Positions 26,054 to 34,190 of a DNA stretch of 64,000 nucleotides are shown here, piece by piece. The DNA is from JACVCJ01 sp052437175 (GTDB lineage Bacteria; Bacteroidota; Bacteroidia; CAIKAF01): the NCBI GenBank assembly GCA_052437175.1, contig JBQVOK010000003.1, forward strand, positions 62,001 through 126,000, given 5' to 3'. Position 1 is the first letter of the stretch; the number at the start of each line of letters is the position of its first letter. The translations under genes and the position numbers were made by a program. The notes under the pieces are model-generated. The model did not search any database. It was not told the origin of the DNA and saw only the letters and a program-made list of their open reading frames with translations.

Positions 26054-26662
26054 ATGAAAAGAGTACTTGTAATTCTGGGCTTTCTGAGCAGCGGGTTCGC
26101 CTTCTCTCAAGCCATGGAAGCCAATGCGGAGATTGATAAGACCATGCGTCCTGCGGTGCAGATAACTATTAAAAATACGCCCAAAACCACCCAGGAAGCA
26201 TTAGACAACAAACTGAAGGCCGAAGGGCTGAAAGGCGCCAAGAGCGTTAAGGGCTGGTCGCTTTACGAAGGCGCTCTCTTCAGTAAGATCAGCGATACAA
26301 AAATGGATTACTATTTCAAGGTGGAACAGAATGGTAAGATCAAGGAAGAATCGCTGGTATACATTTCTATGTCCAAAGGCTACGGAAACTTCGTGGATGG
26401 CAATGCCGACCGCGACCTGATCGAAAAAGCGAAAGGATTTCTCAACAGCTTCGTGGCCGACGTATCGGCACACCAGCTGAGCCTGGACATTGCCGCCCAG
26501 ACCAAAATTATGGAAGATGCCGTAAAAGCACATGAGAAAAGCGTAAAAGACGGCGAAGACCTGGCTAAAAAGCTGGAAGAGAACAAACAGGACCAGGCCA
26601 ACAAAAAGGCCGAAATGGAAAAACAGCGTTCTGCACTGGATGCCCTGAAAGCACGTAAATAA
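26054..26662 (+). CDS. Secreted protein with C-terminal coiled coil
   Basis: The 202-residue protein has a signal peptide (MKRVLVILGFLSSGFAFSQA). A domain of about 110 residues follows (LKAEGLKGAKSVKGWSLYEG, LVYISMSKGYGNFVDG). A highly charged heptad region comes last, about 145-202 (AHEKSVKDGEDLAKKLEENK). It is likely periplasmic. No family is recognised. A hairpin terminator follows at 26694-26711. Confidence 0.75.
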   Translation: MKRVLVILGFLSSGFAFSQAMEANAEIDKTMRPAVQITIKNTPKTTQEALDNKLKAEGLKGAKSVKGWSLYEGALFSKISDTKMDYYFKVEQNGKIKEESLVYISMSKGYGNFVDGNADRDLIEKAKGFLNSFVADVSAHQLSLDIAAQTKIMEDAVKAHEKSVKDGEDLAKKLEENKQDQANKKAEMEKQRSALDALKARK

Positions 26663-26692
26663 GCATTTACATACGTTTAGACTTTGAATACG

Positions 26693-26718
26693 GCCTCGCT
26701 GAAAAGCGGGGTCTTTTT
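26693..26718 (+). terminator. Rho-independent terminator
   Basis: The stem CCTCGCT/AGCGGGG (one G-U pair) closes a GAAA tetraloop and is followed by a T-run. It separates the coiled-coil gene from the low-GC cassette downstream. Confidence 0.8.
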
Positions 26719-26770
26719 ATTTCGGCGGATGCGAACCAAACGCTAAATTTTGTACCTTTAAAAGAAAAAA

Positions 26771-26980
26771 ATGACCACAAAAAGATCTAATCATGTGGTT
26801 CCCTCTAAATCGTCCGGATGGGTCGTGAGGAAAACCGGAGCCGCCCGGGCCTCAAGAACATTCGGAACCAAAAAAGAAGCCGTAGAATACGGAAGGGAAC
26901 TCAGTAAAACGGAAAAAACCGAATTGTACATCCATAAAAGGAACGGTATGATTCAGAACAAAAATTCGTATGTAAAATAA
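26771..26980 (+). CDS. DUF2188 small protein
   Basis: The 69-residue basic protein matches DUF2188: HVVPSKSSGWVVRKTGAARA, then FGTKKEAVEYGRELSK and ELYIHKRNGMIQNKNSY. The family has two short repeats and no known biochemical role; members are small and often sit beside accessory genes. A TACCTTTA -7-like element lies at 26753-26760. The next gene begins 17 nt after its stop, so the two form an operon. AT content and AGA/AGG codons differ from the flanking genes, suggesting later acquisition. Confidence 0.82.
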   Translation: MTTKRSNHVVPSKSSGWVVRKTGAARASRTFGTKKEAVEYGRELSKTEKTELYIHKRNGMIQNKNSYVK

Positions 26981-26997
26981 CACTTCCCACTCTTAGA

Positions 26998-27618
26998 ATG
27001 CCCTTTGCCAAAAATGTTTTTATCAACTGCCCTTTTGATTCCAGGTACAAAGATGACCTTTTAAAGCCCATGCTTTACGTCATTATCCGCAATGGGTTCA
27101 CTCCCCGATTAGCCCTTGAAATTTCCGATTCAGCACAGTTCAGGCTTGAAAAAATAACCGGTATCCTAAAAGACTGTCGCTACAGCATTCACGATCTGTC
27201 AAAAGTAAAATCAACAGAAGCCGGCGAATACGCCCGCATGAATATGCCTTTTGAATTAGGGATCGATTATGGTATTAAATCCGTTTCTGAAGGAAAACTC
27301 GCACAAAAAAAGTTTCTTATACTGGAAGCAACCAGATACGATTATATGAGGGCCATTTCAGATATAAACGGCCTGGACGTCAAAGTACATAAAAACGATA
27401 CGCAAACTCTGTTCGAGTGCTTATACAGCTGGTTCAGCGAAACCGCAAAGGTCCACAAGCAAGCACCGCCATTGCAGCAATACTATGATTTTGCCGACTT
27501 TAACACCCGTTTGTTCCGGGAAAAACGAAAAGAATTCAAGTCAGAAAGTATTGCAATCAATTATATCGAGAAAATAAGTATTGCCGAATATATCCGCGAG
27601 ATCCGCGAACAGATCTAA
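26998..27618 (+). CDS. Rossmann-like (TIR/deoxyribosyltransferase-like) protein of unknown function
   Basis: The 206-residue protein starts VFINCPFDSRYKDDLLKP, typical of a Rossmann strand-loop. It continues with FRLEKITGILKDCRYSIHDLSK, RMNMPFELGIDYG and FLILEATRYDYMRAISDINGLD. This order (nucleotide loop, Asp/His after a strand, N-M-P-F-E-L-G helix) resembles nucleoside 2-deoxyribosyltransferase and TIR folds, where the Glu of the helix is catalytic. I recall relatives only as hypothetical proteins, so an NAD- or nucleotide-cleaving role is inference. It is paired with the DUF2188 gene. The opening 60-base stretch 27001-27060 counts 23 G/C against 40 in 27661-27720 of the next gene. Confidence 0.72.
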   Translation: MPFAKNVFINCPFDSRYKDDLLKPMLYVIIRNGFTPRLALEISDSAQFRLEKITGILKDCRYSIHDLSKVKSTEAGEYARMNMPFELGIDYGIKSVSEGKLAQKKFLILEATRYDYMRAISDINGLDVKVHKNDTQTLFECLYSWFSETAKVHKQAPPLQQYYDFADFNTRLFREKRKEFKSESIAINYIEKISIAEYIREIREQI

Positions 27619-27634
27619 TTTGTAAAACACCGTT

Positions 27635-28873
27635 TTATTTCGGCGGAATAAAGTCTGCATCGCCCGGTTTGGGCCAGTGGACCTTGATCTCGACACGCCG
27701 GTTACGCTGCCGCCCGAAACTGGTCAGGTTCTCCGCCTTGGGCTTATTCTCGCCCAGGCCCTGTGCAAAGATGATACGGCTCCGCGGACAACCCAGGCGT
27801 TCCAGGAAGGCCATTACCGCCCGTACCCGCCTTTCGGACAAGGCCTGGTTATACGAAGTGCTGCCCATGTGATCGGTATGCCCGTACAGCTGGAACTTGG
27901 ATTGCGGATAGTCACGCAGGATGTTCCAGAGCACATACAGCTTTTCCCGCGAGGTATCGGGGATACGCCAGGAATCAAAATCGAACTCCACCAGCATTTC
28001 GCGGGGCAGGGTCTTGCGCTTCTGCACGGCCTTTACGGCGGCAGAAGGCGGTGGCCACACCATACGGCCCTCGGCCTTAAAACTCTTTCCTTCCAGGTAC
28101 ACCCCGCTGTCTACCAGGCGGTCCCCCGCATCGGCAATGGCCAGTTTTATGTGGTAGGTCTCGTGCGGCGTAACCTTGTAACGTACCGTGAGTGCACGGG
28201 TAAAACCGTCCCATTCCAGCAGGGGTTCCACAATGCCGGCCGTATTCACCGTGCGGAAATTCCGGGTATCGGTAGTGGAACCGTTATCGATGTAAAAATT
28301 GGTGTTCTTTTCGCTGTTGATGCTGTTCACGCTCACCACGTCACGGGTACCGGGCACCAGCGCCAGGTTAATGGGTGTGGAAATATCGTGCCCTGAAAGA
28401 TAAAAGCCAAAGGCATCGTTGTAGCCCCGGTTCACGTACTCGAGGTATTCTTCACTGGCAAATACGTAGCGGAAGGAGATGTAGTCGGAGACCGGAACAA
28501 AATCGAATTCCAGCACCACGGCGTCGTAAGTGGTGGTGCGGGCCAGCTTGTCCAGGTCCGGATCGCCGGGGGCAGAATTATCGGTGCCATTGATGGGGCT
28601 GGTATTGGGCCCCTGTGTGCCTATGGCCGAGCCGGTGGTCATGAGTATACCTTCGGATATGCCCAGGCGGCCTTTGGGCGGAAAACGGAAATAGGCCAGT
28701 CCGTTGCGCGGCCCCTTGAACTTTACATTGGAAACGGCGATCTCGGGCGTTCCGATAAAGATCTTTTTCACCAGGTCGTCTACCTTTACCAGGGTATTTA
28801 CTTCGTACTTCTGTGCAAAAAGCAGGGCGGGAAGCAGAAAAACAGGAAGTATGTAAAAGACTCTCAGGTTCAT
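27635..28873 (-). CDS. Choice-of-anchor L domain fused to an OmpA C-terminal domain
   Basis: The 412-residue protein has a signal peptide ending LLFAQ (residue 21). A choice-of-anchor L domain follows to about residue 270 (GISEGILMTTGSAIG, FDFVPVSDYISFRYVFASEEYLEYVNRGYNDAFGF in two parts, KLAIADAGDRLVDSGVYLEG). An OmpA peptidoglycan-binding domain is at about 295-400 (FDFDSWRIPDTS, YGHTDHMGSTSYNQALSERR, GLGENKPKAENLT, then GRQRNRRVEIKV). It probably sits in the periplasm or outer membrane bound to peptidoglycan. It shares the anchor L domain with the 930-residue T9SS protein upstream but uses a different retention domain. Confidence 0.9.
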   Translation of the reverse strand: MNLRVFYILPVFLLPALLFAQKYEVNTLVKVDDLVKKIFIGTPEIAVSNVKFKGPRNGLAYFRFPPKGRLGISEGILMTTGSAIGTQGPNTSPINGTDNSAPGDPDLDKLARTTTYDAVVLEFDFVPVSDYISFRYVFASEEYLEYVNRGYNDAFGFYLSGHDISTPINLALVPGTRDVVSVNSINSEKNTNFYIDNGSTTDTRNFRTVNTAGIVEPLLEWDGFTRALTVRYKVTPHETYHIKLAIADAGDRLVDSGVYLEGKSFKAEGRMVWPPPSAAVKAVQKRKTLPREMLVEFDFDSWRIPDTSREKLYVLWNILRDYPQSKFQLYGHTDHMGSTSYNQALSERRVRAVMAFLERLGCPRSRIIFAQGLGENKPKAENLTSFGRQRNRRVEIKVHWPKPGDADFIPPK

Positions 28874-29133
28874 CTTAACGTATACGAAAATACAACCGTG
28901 TACAAATAACTAAACACAAAAGCGGCAAAAGTATTGCACGCTGCAATGTGTACAGGATTTTGCAATATATTTAAATACTGATTTAGTCTCCTGTAAAATA
29001 AAGCATTAATGGCGATCAAAATCAACCCATTATACCTTGATTTTATACTTATAAAGAATAATTTGCCGTTTTTCAGATTTTTTTGAGCCCGTGAAAAAAT
29101 ACATACTGCAGGCAACCACACCCAAATCTTGCG

Positions 29134-29141
29134 TACGTTTG
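29134..29141 (+). promoter_or_regulatory. Promoter -7 element of the Cys-cluster gene
   Basis: TACGTTTG is an exact consensus match ending 4 nt before the ATG at 29146, implying a leaderless transcript. Confidence 0.6.
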
Positions 29142-29145
29142 TACC

Positions 29146-29631
29146 ATGAACCGCGAAAAACTGCCGGAAAAGGCCCGCGAAAAGCAGAAGGAGAACAAAA
29201 AATTCCTGAACGGCCCCAGAACAAAGGCCCTGCTGCGTTACCTGCCCCAGGTACACGAGGAGGTTTTTGAGGAGGTAGACTGCCTGCAATGTGCCGGTTG
29301 CTGCAAAAGCATCAGTCCCCGCTTCCGAACACCCGATATTTCGCGCATAGCCAAATACTTACGCATAAAAGAATCCGCACTTATCGAACAGTACCTGCGC
29401 CTGGACGAAGACGGCGATTACGTGGTACAGCGCAGTCCATGCCCCTTCCTGGGCAGCGATAATTACTGTTCCATTTACGAGGCGCGCCCGGGCGACTGCC
29501 GCAATTATCCCTATACCGACAGCGATGTATTCTTTAAACGGCCTTCTACCACGTTGCAGAACACCTTTGTGTGCCCTGCCGCCTTCCTGGCCGTGGAAAA
29601 AATAAAGGAACTGGCCGCAAAGCTCCGTTAA
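29146..29631 (+). CDS. YkgJ-family cysteine cluster protein
   Basis: The 161-residue cytosolic protein has the Cys pattern of the zinc- or iron-chelating YkgJ family. CLQCAGCCK is near residues 46-54, CPFLGSDNYCSIYEARPGDCRNYP near 100-123, and a last Cys is in FVCPAAF. Function is unresolved; metal binding is a family-level prediction. Its last 4 nt overlap the convergent sorbosone-dehydrogenase-like gene. Confidence 0.88.
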   Translation: MNREKLPEKAREKQKENKKFLNGPRTKALLRYLPQVHEEVFEEVDCLQCAGCCKSISPRFRTPDISRIAKYLRIKESALIEQYLRLDEDGDYVVQRSPCPFLGSDNYCSIYEARPGDCRNYPYTDSDVFFKRPSTTLQNTFVCPAAFLAVEKIKELAAKLR

Positions 29632-30821
29632 GGCTGGTAATAGATGCGGTAAACGGCATCGCCGAAATCGTCGCTTACCAGTAAAGAACCGTCGGGATGC
29701 ATCAGTATGTCTGCCGGCCGGCCCCAGCGGCTGCCGTTATCTTCGAGCCAGCCTTCGGCAAAGATCGTATAGCCTTTACTTTTCCCGTTTTCATCCAGCG
29801 CCACAAAACTTACCCGGTAACCCAGGGGTTTGGTGCGGTTCCAGGAACCGTGTTCGGCCATAAAAATACCGTTGCGGTATTCTGCGGGGAAAGCCGAGCC
29901 CGTGTAGAAGGTCATACCCAGCGGAGCCACGTGCGGCCCCAGGTTTTGCAGGGGCGGCGTAAAATCGCTGCAGGGTTTTTCCCTGCCGTATTCCGTATCG
30001 GGAAGCGTACCGCCGTGACAGTAGGGGAAGCCGAAATGCATACCTTTTTCGGGGGCATGGTTCAGTTCGCAGGGCGGAATATCGTCGCCCATCCAGTCGC
30101 GGCCGTTCTCGGTAAAATACAGGGTTTTAGAGACGGGGTGCCAGTCGAAGCCTACAGAGTTCCGTATGCCGGAGGCAAATATTTCAGCGCCGCTGCCATC
30201 GGGGTTCATACGCATAATGGAGGCAAAGCGCGGATCATCGTCGCGTTTACAGATATTGCAGGGCGCACCTACCGGTACGTACAGTTTTCCGTCGGGGCCG
30301 AATTTCAGGTATTTCCAGCCATGGTGTTCTTCTTCCGGGAAGGTATAGGGCAGTACTTCAAAAGAGGGCTTATTGCGGAAGTTCCTGTCGATATTTTTAA
30401 ACACCAGCACGCGTGAGACCTCGCTCACATACAGGTTTCCGTCTTTATAGGCGATACCCGTGGGCATGTGCAGGTCTTCGGCCACGGTTACGATCTCATC
30501 GGCTTTTTTATCGCCGTTCTTGTCTACCATGGCGTATACCTTCCCTTCACTGCGACTGCCGCCGAACAGCACGTTATCCGCACCCCAGGTAATGGCGCGC
30601 ACGTTCTTTACGCCGGATGCGAAAAAATCGACCTTAAAACCGGGCGGCAGTTTTATGAGCGCTAACTTTTCGGGGCCGGCAGCCGGTTTATTCATGGGCG
30701 GATTTACCCGGCAGGTTGAAAAGGTGAAAAGCAGGATCAGCAGTGGTGCAATCATCAGCCCCGAGCTCCTGTACAGGATATGGCGGCCTTTTTTCCCGGA
30801 AAATAGTTTAGCTCCTTGCAT
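29628..30821 (-). CDS. Glucose/sorbosone dehydrogenase-like beta-propeller lipoprotein
   Basis: The 397-residue protein of the PQQ-type sugar dehydrogenase family has a lipobox-like FTFSTC in its N-terminus, so it is probably lipid-anchored. Beta-propeller strands with the usual motifs are visible: NVRAITWGADNVLFGGS, MPTGIAYKDGNLYVSE, MRMNPDGSGAEIFASGIRNS, FDWHP and RPADILMHPDGSLLVSDD. No CxxCH heme site is present. The start is uncertain: 30821 has a TAAAA leader 6 nt upstream and gives a long basic N-region, while 30755 gives a minimal signal peptide. The distal ATG at 30902 is rejected. Confidence 0.85.
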   Translation of the reverse strand: MQGAKLFSGKKGRHILYRSSGLMIAPLLILLFTFSTCRVNPPMNKPAAGPEKLALIKLPPGFKVDFFASGVKNVRAITWGADNVLFGGSRSEGKVYAMVDKNGDKKADEIVTVAEDLHMPTGIAYKDGNLYVSEVSRVLVFKNIDRNFRNKPSFEVLPYTFPEEEHHGWKYLKFGPDGKLYVPVGAPCNICKRDDDPRFASIMRMNPDGSGAEIFASGIRNSVGFDWHPVSKTLYFTENGRDWMGDDIPPCELNHAPEKGMHFGFPYCHGGTLPDTEYGREKPCSDFTPPLQNLGPHVAPLGMTFYTGSAFPAEYRNGIFMAEHGSWNRTKPLGYRVSFVALDENGKSKGYTIFAEGWLEDNGSRWGRPADILMHPDGSLLVSDDFGDAVYRIYYQP

Positions 30822-30834
30822 ACGTATTTTATTG

Positions 30835-30842
30835 TATATTTG
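30835..30842 (+). promoter_or_regulatory. Promoter -7 element of the beta-barrel protein gene
   Basis: TATATTTG is an exact consensus match located 51 nt before the ATG at 30894. Confidence 0.5.
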
Positions 30843-30893
30843 GTTTTCACTTGATCTTTTTGGGTATAAATAGTTCAAAAAAAAGCGACTCTC

Positions 30894-31706
30894 ATGATCC
30901 ACATACCAAGTAACGCATTTTTATCCATACTGTTCTGCTTTTTCTGCATTTCTTTCGGCTATACGCAGGATGTTGTACACCTGAAGGACGGCAGTATGCT
31001 GGATGTAAAAGTGACGGAAATTACCCCTTCGGCCGTAAAATACCGTGCCCGCAACAATCCCGACGGACCGGTATACAGCATTGACAAACGCCAGGTAAGT
31101 TCCGTTGTATACGAAAACGGCACATCCGAAACCTTTGAAAAAACCGCCGCGCCCCGGCCCGAAAAACCCGTACGCGATCGGAAAACCGGCGAGGATTACG
31201 GCCGCCATTTCATCGGCATGAACCTGGCCGATCTCTTCCGTACCGATATTACCCTGCATTACGAATACCTGCTGAAGAACAACCGCATCGGCTTCCGCAT
31301 ACCGCTTACCGTAGGCTTTAACAACAATTATTTCAATACCGATTCCAAGATCGAAAATCCCTATGTTTTCCGCAGGAACCGCATGTTCAGCATCGGGCTG
31401 GATGCCCGTTTTTACCCCGGCGGACAGGGCAAGGCGCGCTATGTGGTGGGGCCCGGCCTTCACTACATCCTCCACAATAAGCGCGGGCCGCTGGTCGGTT
31501 CGGTACCGGTAGGCAATCACCCGGTAAGCACCATGCGCATTATGGTGTACAACGGTGTGGTATTTACGCCCGTGCCGCAGTTCCGCTTCGGGTTCGATAT
31601 GGGTCTGGGCACCCAGTACGATTTTACGGACACCGAATATACCGACGAACGCGTTTTCGGCGATCCCAAGATCCAGTTCACCTGGTATGCCGGCTATAAA
31701 TTCTGA
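30894..31706 (+). CDS. Outer-membrane beta-barrel protein
   Basis: The 270-residue protein has a signal peptide ending FGYTQ. A short soluble domain follows (VVHLKDGSMLDVKVTEITPSA, VYSIDKRQVSSVVYENG), of a type common before Bacteroidota porin-like barrels. A linker with many Lys, Arg and Pro residues comes next. Alternating hydrophobic strands run to a C-terminal aromatic (FTWYAGYKF), typical of a barrel recognised by the BAM complex. The substrate is unknown. Confidence 0.82.
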   Translation: MIHIPSNAFLSILFCFFCISFGYTQDVVHLKDGSMLDVKVTEITPSAVKYRARNNPDGPVYSIDKRQVSSVVYENGTSETFEKTAAPRPEKPVRDRKTGEDYGRHFIGMNLADLFRTDITLHYEYLLKNNRIGFRIPLTVGFNNNYFNTDSKIENPYVFRRNRMFSIGLDARFYPGGQGKARYVVGPGLHYILHNKRGPLVGSVPVGNHPVSTMRIMVYNGVVFTPVPQFRFGFDMGLGTQYDFTDTEYTDERVFGDPKIQFTWYAGYKF

Positions 31707-31754
31707 ATTGTATCGTTAAACGAAACATTATGAGTGCCTGTGGGGCTTTTTTTG

Positions 31755-31762
31755 TACCTTTG
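31755..31762 (+). promoter_or_regulatory. Promoter -7 element of rbfA
   Basis: TACCTTTG matches TAnnTTTG exactly and ends 7 nt before the rbfA start at 31770. It excludes the in-frame ATG at 31734. Confidence 0.65.
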
Positions 31763-31769
31763 CGCTCTC

Positions 31770-32108
31770 ATGGATAGCACACGTCAGCAAAAGGTAGCAC
31801 GCCTGATACAAAAAGAACTCGGGGAATATTTCATGCGCGACGGGCGTATGCTGTATGGCAATGTAATGGTTTCGGTGACCGATCTGCGGGTTTCGCCCGA
31901 TCTTTCGGTGGCCCGTATCCACATCAGCATTTTCCCCAATGAGGCCCGTGAAAAAACGCTCGGCATTATCGAGGCCAATACCCGCCGCATCCGCATGGAA
32001 ATAGGCCAGGGCCTTAAAAATCAGCTTCGTAAAATTCCCGATCTGTACTTTTACATCGACGACACCTTCGACCGGGTACAGCACATCGAAAACCTGCTCA
32101 AGAAGTAA
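31770..32108 (+). CDS. rbfA: 30S ribosome-binding factor A
   Basis: This 112-residue KH-like protein is needed for 16S rRNA 5' end maturation and cold adaptation. MDSTRQQKVARLIQKELGEYF at the start (shown in two halves of the motif), then VSVTDLRVSPDLSVARIHIS and the C-terminal YFYIDDTFDRVQHIENLL, are diagnostic. The start is set by the promoter at 31755-31762. Its 3' end overlaps the convergent ketosynthase gene by 11 nt. Confidence 0.94.
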   Translation: MDSTRQQKVARLIQKELGEYFMRDGRMLYGNVMVSVTDLRVSPDLSVARIHISIFPNEAREKTLGIIEANTRRIRMEIGQGLKNQLRKIPDLYFYIDDTFDRVQHIENLLKK

Positions 32109-33231
32109 TTTCCTCTTTACGTACCAGTACCGAAACGGCATTCCCGCCGAATCCGGTGGCATTGATCAGTACCGTCTGCGGCTGCACCGCAGCCAGGGTA
32201 CCGAATTCCGTTTCATAAGGCATGCGGGGTACCTGCCCGTCCAGCAGCAGCAGGGCCAGTTGCAGGCTTAGCATGCCCGAAGCGCCCAGGGTATGTCCTG
32301 TAAGGTGCTTGGTGCTGTACACCGGCATAGCGGTCCCGAAAAGCTGTTTCAGCGCCGTGCTTTCGGCCGCATCGCCTTTGAGCGTGCCGGGAGCATGGGC
32401 AATAACGGCATCCGGTGTTTCTGTGCCGGCCTGTTCCAGGGCTTCGCGCATGGACTGTTGCAGGGCTTTTCCTTCGGGCGTAATGCCGCTTAAGCTGCCC
32501 GCCTGCTCCGTGCCAAAACCAATGCCCGCTATACGGTATGCGGAAGGTTCGGGTGAAAGCAGCACCATTCCGGCAGCCTCTCCCAGGCAAAGCGTATTGT
32601 TCTCTTTGTTTTTATAAAGGGGCCTGCAGGCAAAGCCTTCTGTATGGCGGCTTACAATACCCAGGGAACGAAACTGGGCCTGCGTAAAATCGCTGAGGGG
32701 CGCTTCGGTTCCGCCGGCCAGGGCCTGCGTACACATGCCGGCGCGTATCCAGGCACAGGCATTGGCAATGGCCTGCAGACCGGAACCACAGGTAATGCTG
32801 TGATCGAGCGGAACCGATGCCGAAGCCAGGTAACGGGCTACCGAAGAGGCAATATTGCCCGGCGTTGTAAACGGTGAGGCGGCCGGGTTCAGGCGGTCGT
32901 CCTGCAGGGAAAGCCGGTGGAACTGCTCCCACAGATCGGTACTGCCGCGGGAGGAGCCAATGTTTACCAGGGTTTTCTGCCCCGGCAAAGCCGGCAGCAG
33001 GGATGTGGCAAAAACGGCAAGCTGTATGGTACGGCTGTGTTTGCGGAGCCAGCTGTGTTGCTCCAGGAATGCCTGTAATCCTGTTTCAGCCGGAGCAGAA
33101 AGCGGGAAGACCGCCTGTCCGTTACGCAGCACGGAAAGAGACCGGGGTGCGGCATACAGGGCCGCAGCCTCCGCAGGCGAAGTGCCCAGCGAAGACAGGG
33201 CCGAAAACCCGTGGATATATACCCCTTTCAT
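32098..33231 (-). CDS. Beta-ketoacyl synthase, stand-alone
   Basis: This 377-residue KAS I/II-type condensing enzyme is distinct from FabF at 8940. The triad is intact: C148 in SITCGSGLQA, H279 in VIAHAPGTLKGDAAE and H313 in KHLTGHTLGASG. Such divergent ketosynthases usually belong to polyene, pigment or specialised lipid pathways, but no ACP, ketoreductase or dehydratase lies beside it. The gene before it in the same direction encodes a DUF3050 protein, 41 nt away. The start at 33231 is preferred over 33381, because the extension is low-complexity basic sequence and a GACCTTTG box lies at 33237-33244. Confidence 0.87.
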   Translation of the reverse strand: MKGVYIHGFSALSSLGTSPAEAAALYAAPRSLSVLRNGQAVFPLSAPAETGLQAFLEQHSWLRKHSRTIQLAVFATSLLPALPGQKTLVNIGSSRGSTDLWEQFHRLSLQDDRLNPAASPFTTPGNIASSVARYLASASVPLDHSITCGSGLQAIANACAWIRAGMCTQALAGGTEAPLSDFTQAQFRSLGIVSRHTEGFACRPLYKNKENNTLCLGEAAGMVLLSPEPSAYRIAGIGFGTEQAGSLSGITPEGKALQQSMREALEQAGTETPDAVIAHAPGTLKGDAAESTALKQLFGTAMPVYSTKHLTGHTLGASGMLSLQLALLLLDGQVPRMPYETEFGTLAAVQPQTVLINATGFGGNAVSVLVRKEEITS

Positions 33232-33272
33232 GGGCGCAAAGGTCGCAAAAAAAGAAAATGTCCGGCGCCTTT

Positions 33273-34064
33273 TTAGCGTACGCCGGCGGTTTTGTGTGCC
33301 CGGATGGCACGCAGTGCTCCGTCCCAGAGCGTAAGACGTGCCTTGAGACTTTCCACGGCCATGCCGGACGCTTCCTCCCACTTCTGGGGATCGTTACCGC
33401 AGAGGCGGGCCGTCATTTCCAGGGCCAGGTGACTGTGATGATCTCCGTCTACTTCGATATGGCGGTCCAGGTAGTACTTAAAGGCACTGAGCGTTCCCGG
33501 GAAACGCTGGTTGAGTTCGTTCACCAGGGCATAGAACATGCCGGGGATCAGATCTTCGCGGCCAAAGGTGAACACGGCGGCCAGCACATGCGGTTTGTTT
33601 TGGGCAATGGCCCCGAAGGTAAAATTCACAAAAGCTTCGGCCTCGGGCGCCACGCCGGCCATCTTAAGGGCAGAGGCCACACCGGAACCCGACTGCAGGA
33701 ACCCGATCAGCTGATGCATTTGGGAGGCATCGGCACCACACTGTTCCATGGCCCTCAGGTACATTTCGAAATGACTGCGGCGTTCGCCGTTCTCGTCTAC
33801 ATCGCTTTCTTCGCCCACCACGATCTCGTTGATGAGAAAACGCGTATCTGCATCGCCAACTGGCACCCAGGGCACCCGTGTGCAGGTAAGATGATTCTGC
33901 AATGCCTTCAGCAGGGACATAAAATCCCATACGGCAAATACGTGAAATTGCGTAAACAGCTTAATGTCCGATGGCTCATTTATATTTACATACAGCGGAT
34001 GCTCCATGATCTGCCGGCGGTAAGGCTCGGTGGCCATGCGTATCTTTTCGAATGCTGTGTCCAT
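33273..34064 (-). CDS. DUF3050 heme-oxygenase-like protein
   Basis: The 263-residue helical protein matches DUF3050. LYVNINEPSDIKLFTQFHVFAVWDFM and RFLINEIVVGEESDVDE open the fold. SHFEMYLRAMEQ and YYLDRHIEVDGDHHSHLALEM follow. Several Glu, His and Asp residues (NEI, EES, SHFE, DRHIE, DGDHH) are spaced as in heme-oxygenase-like diiron enzymes, so metal-dependent oxidation is possible; this is inference. It precedes the lone ketosynthase and is probably cotranscribed with it. Confidence 0.83.
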   Translation of the reverse strand: MDTAFEKIRMATEPYRRQIMEHPLYVNINEPSDIKLFTQFHVFAVWDFMSLLKALQNHLTCTRVPWVPVGDADTRFLINEIVVGEESDVDENGERRSHFEMYLRAMEQCGADASQMHQLIGFLQSGSGVASALKMAGVAPEAEAFVNFTFGAIAQNKPHVLAAVFTFGREDLIPGMFYALVNELNQRFPGTLSAFKYYLDRHIEVDGDHHSHLALEMTARLCGNDPQKWEEASGMAVESLKARLTLWDGALRAIRAHKTAGVR

Positions 34065-34143
34065 AAGTATATGATTTTTGGTGTTTTATAAATAAATGGA
34101 ATGCGAAGAAGCCTGTAAATATACATCTATAAAAGCGATCCTC

Positions 34144-34151
34144 TATTTTTG
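34144..34151 (+). promoter_or_regulatory. Promoter -7 element
   Basis: TATTTTTG matches the consensus TAnnTTTG, 39 nt before the ATG at 34191 of the small helical protein gene. Confidence 0.5.
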
Positions 34152-34190
34152 CAGGAGCGTGTTGAGGCAGATCATAAAAAATCAATAAAA

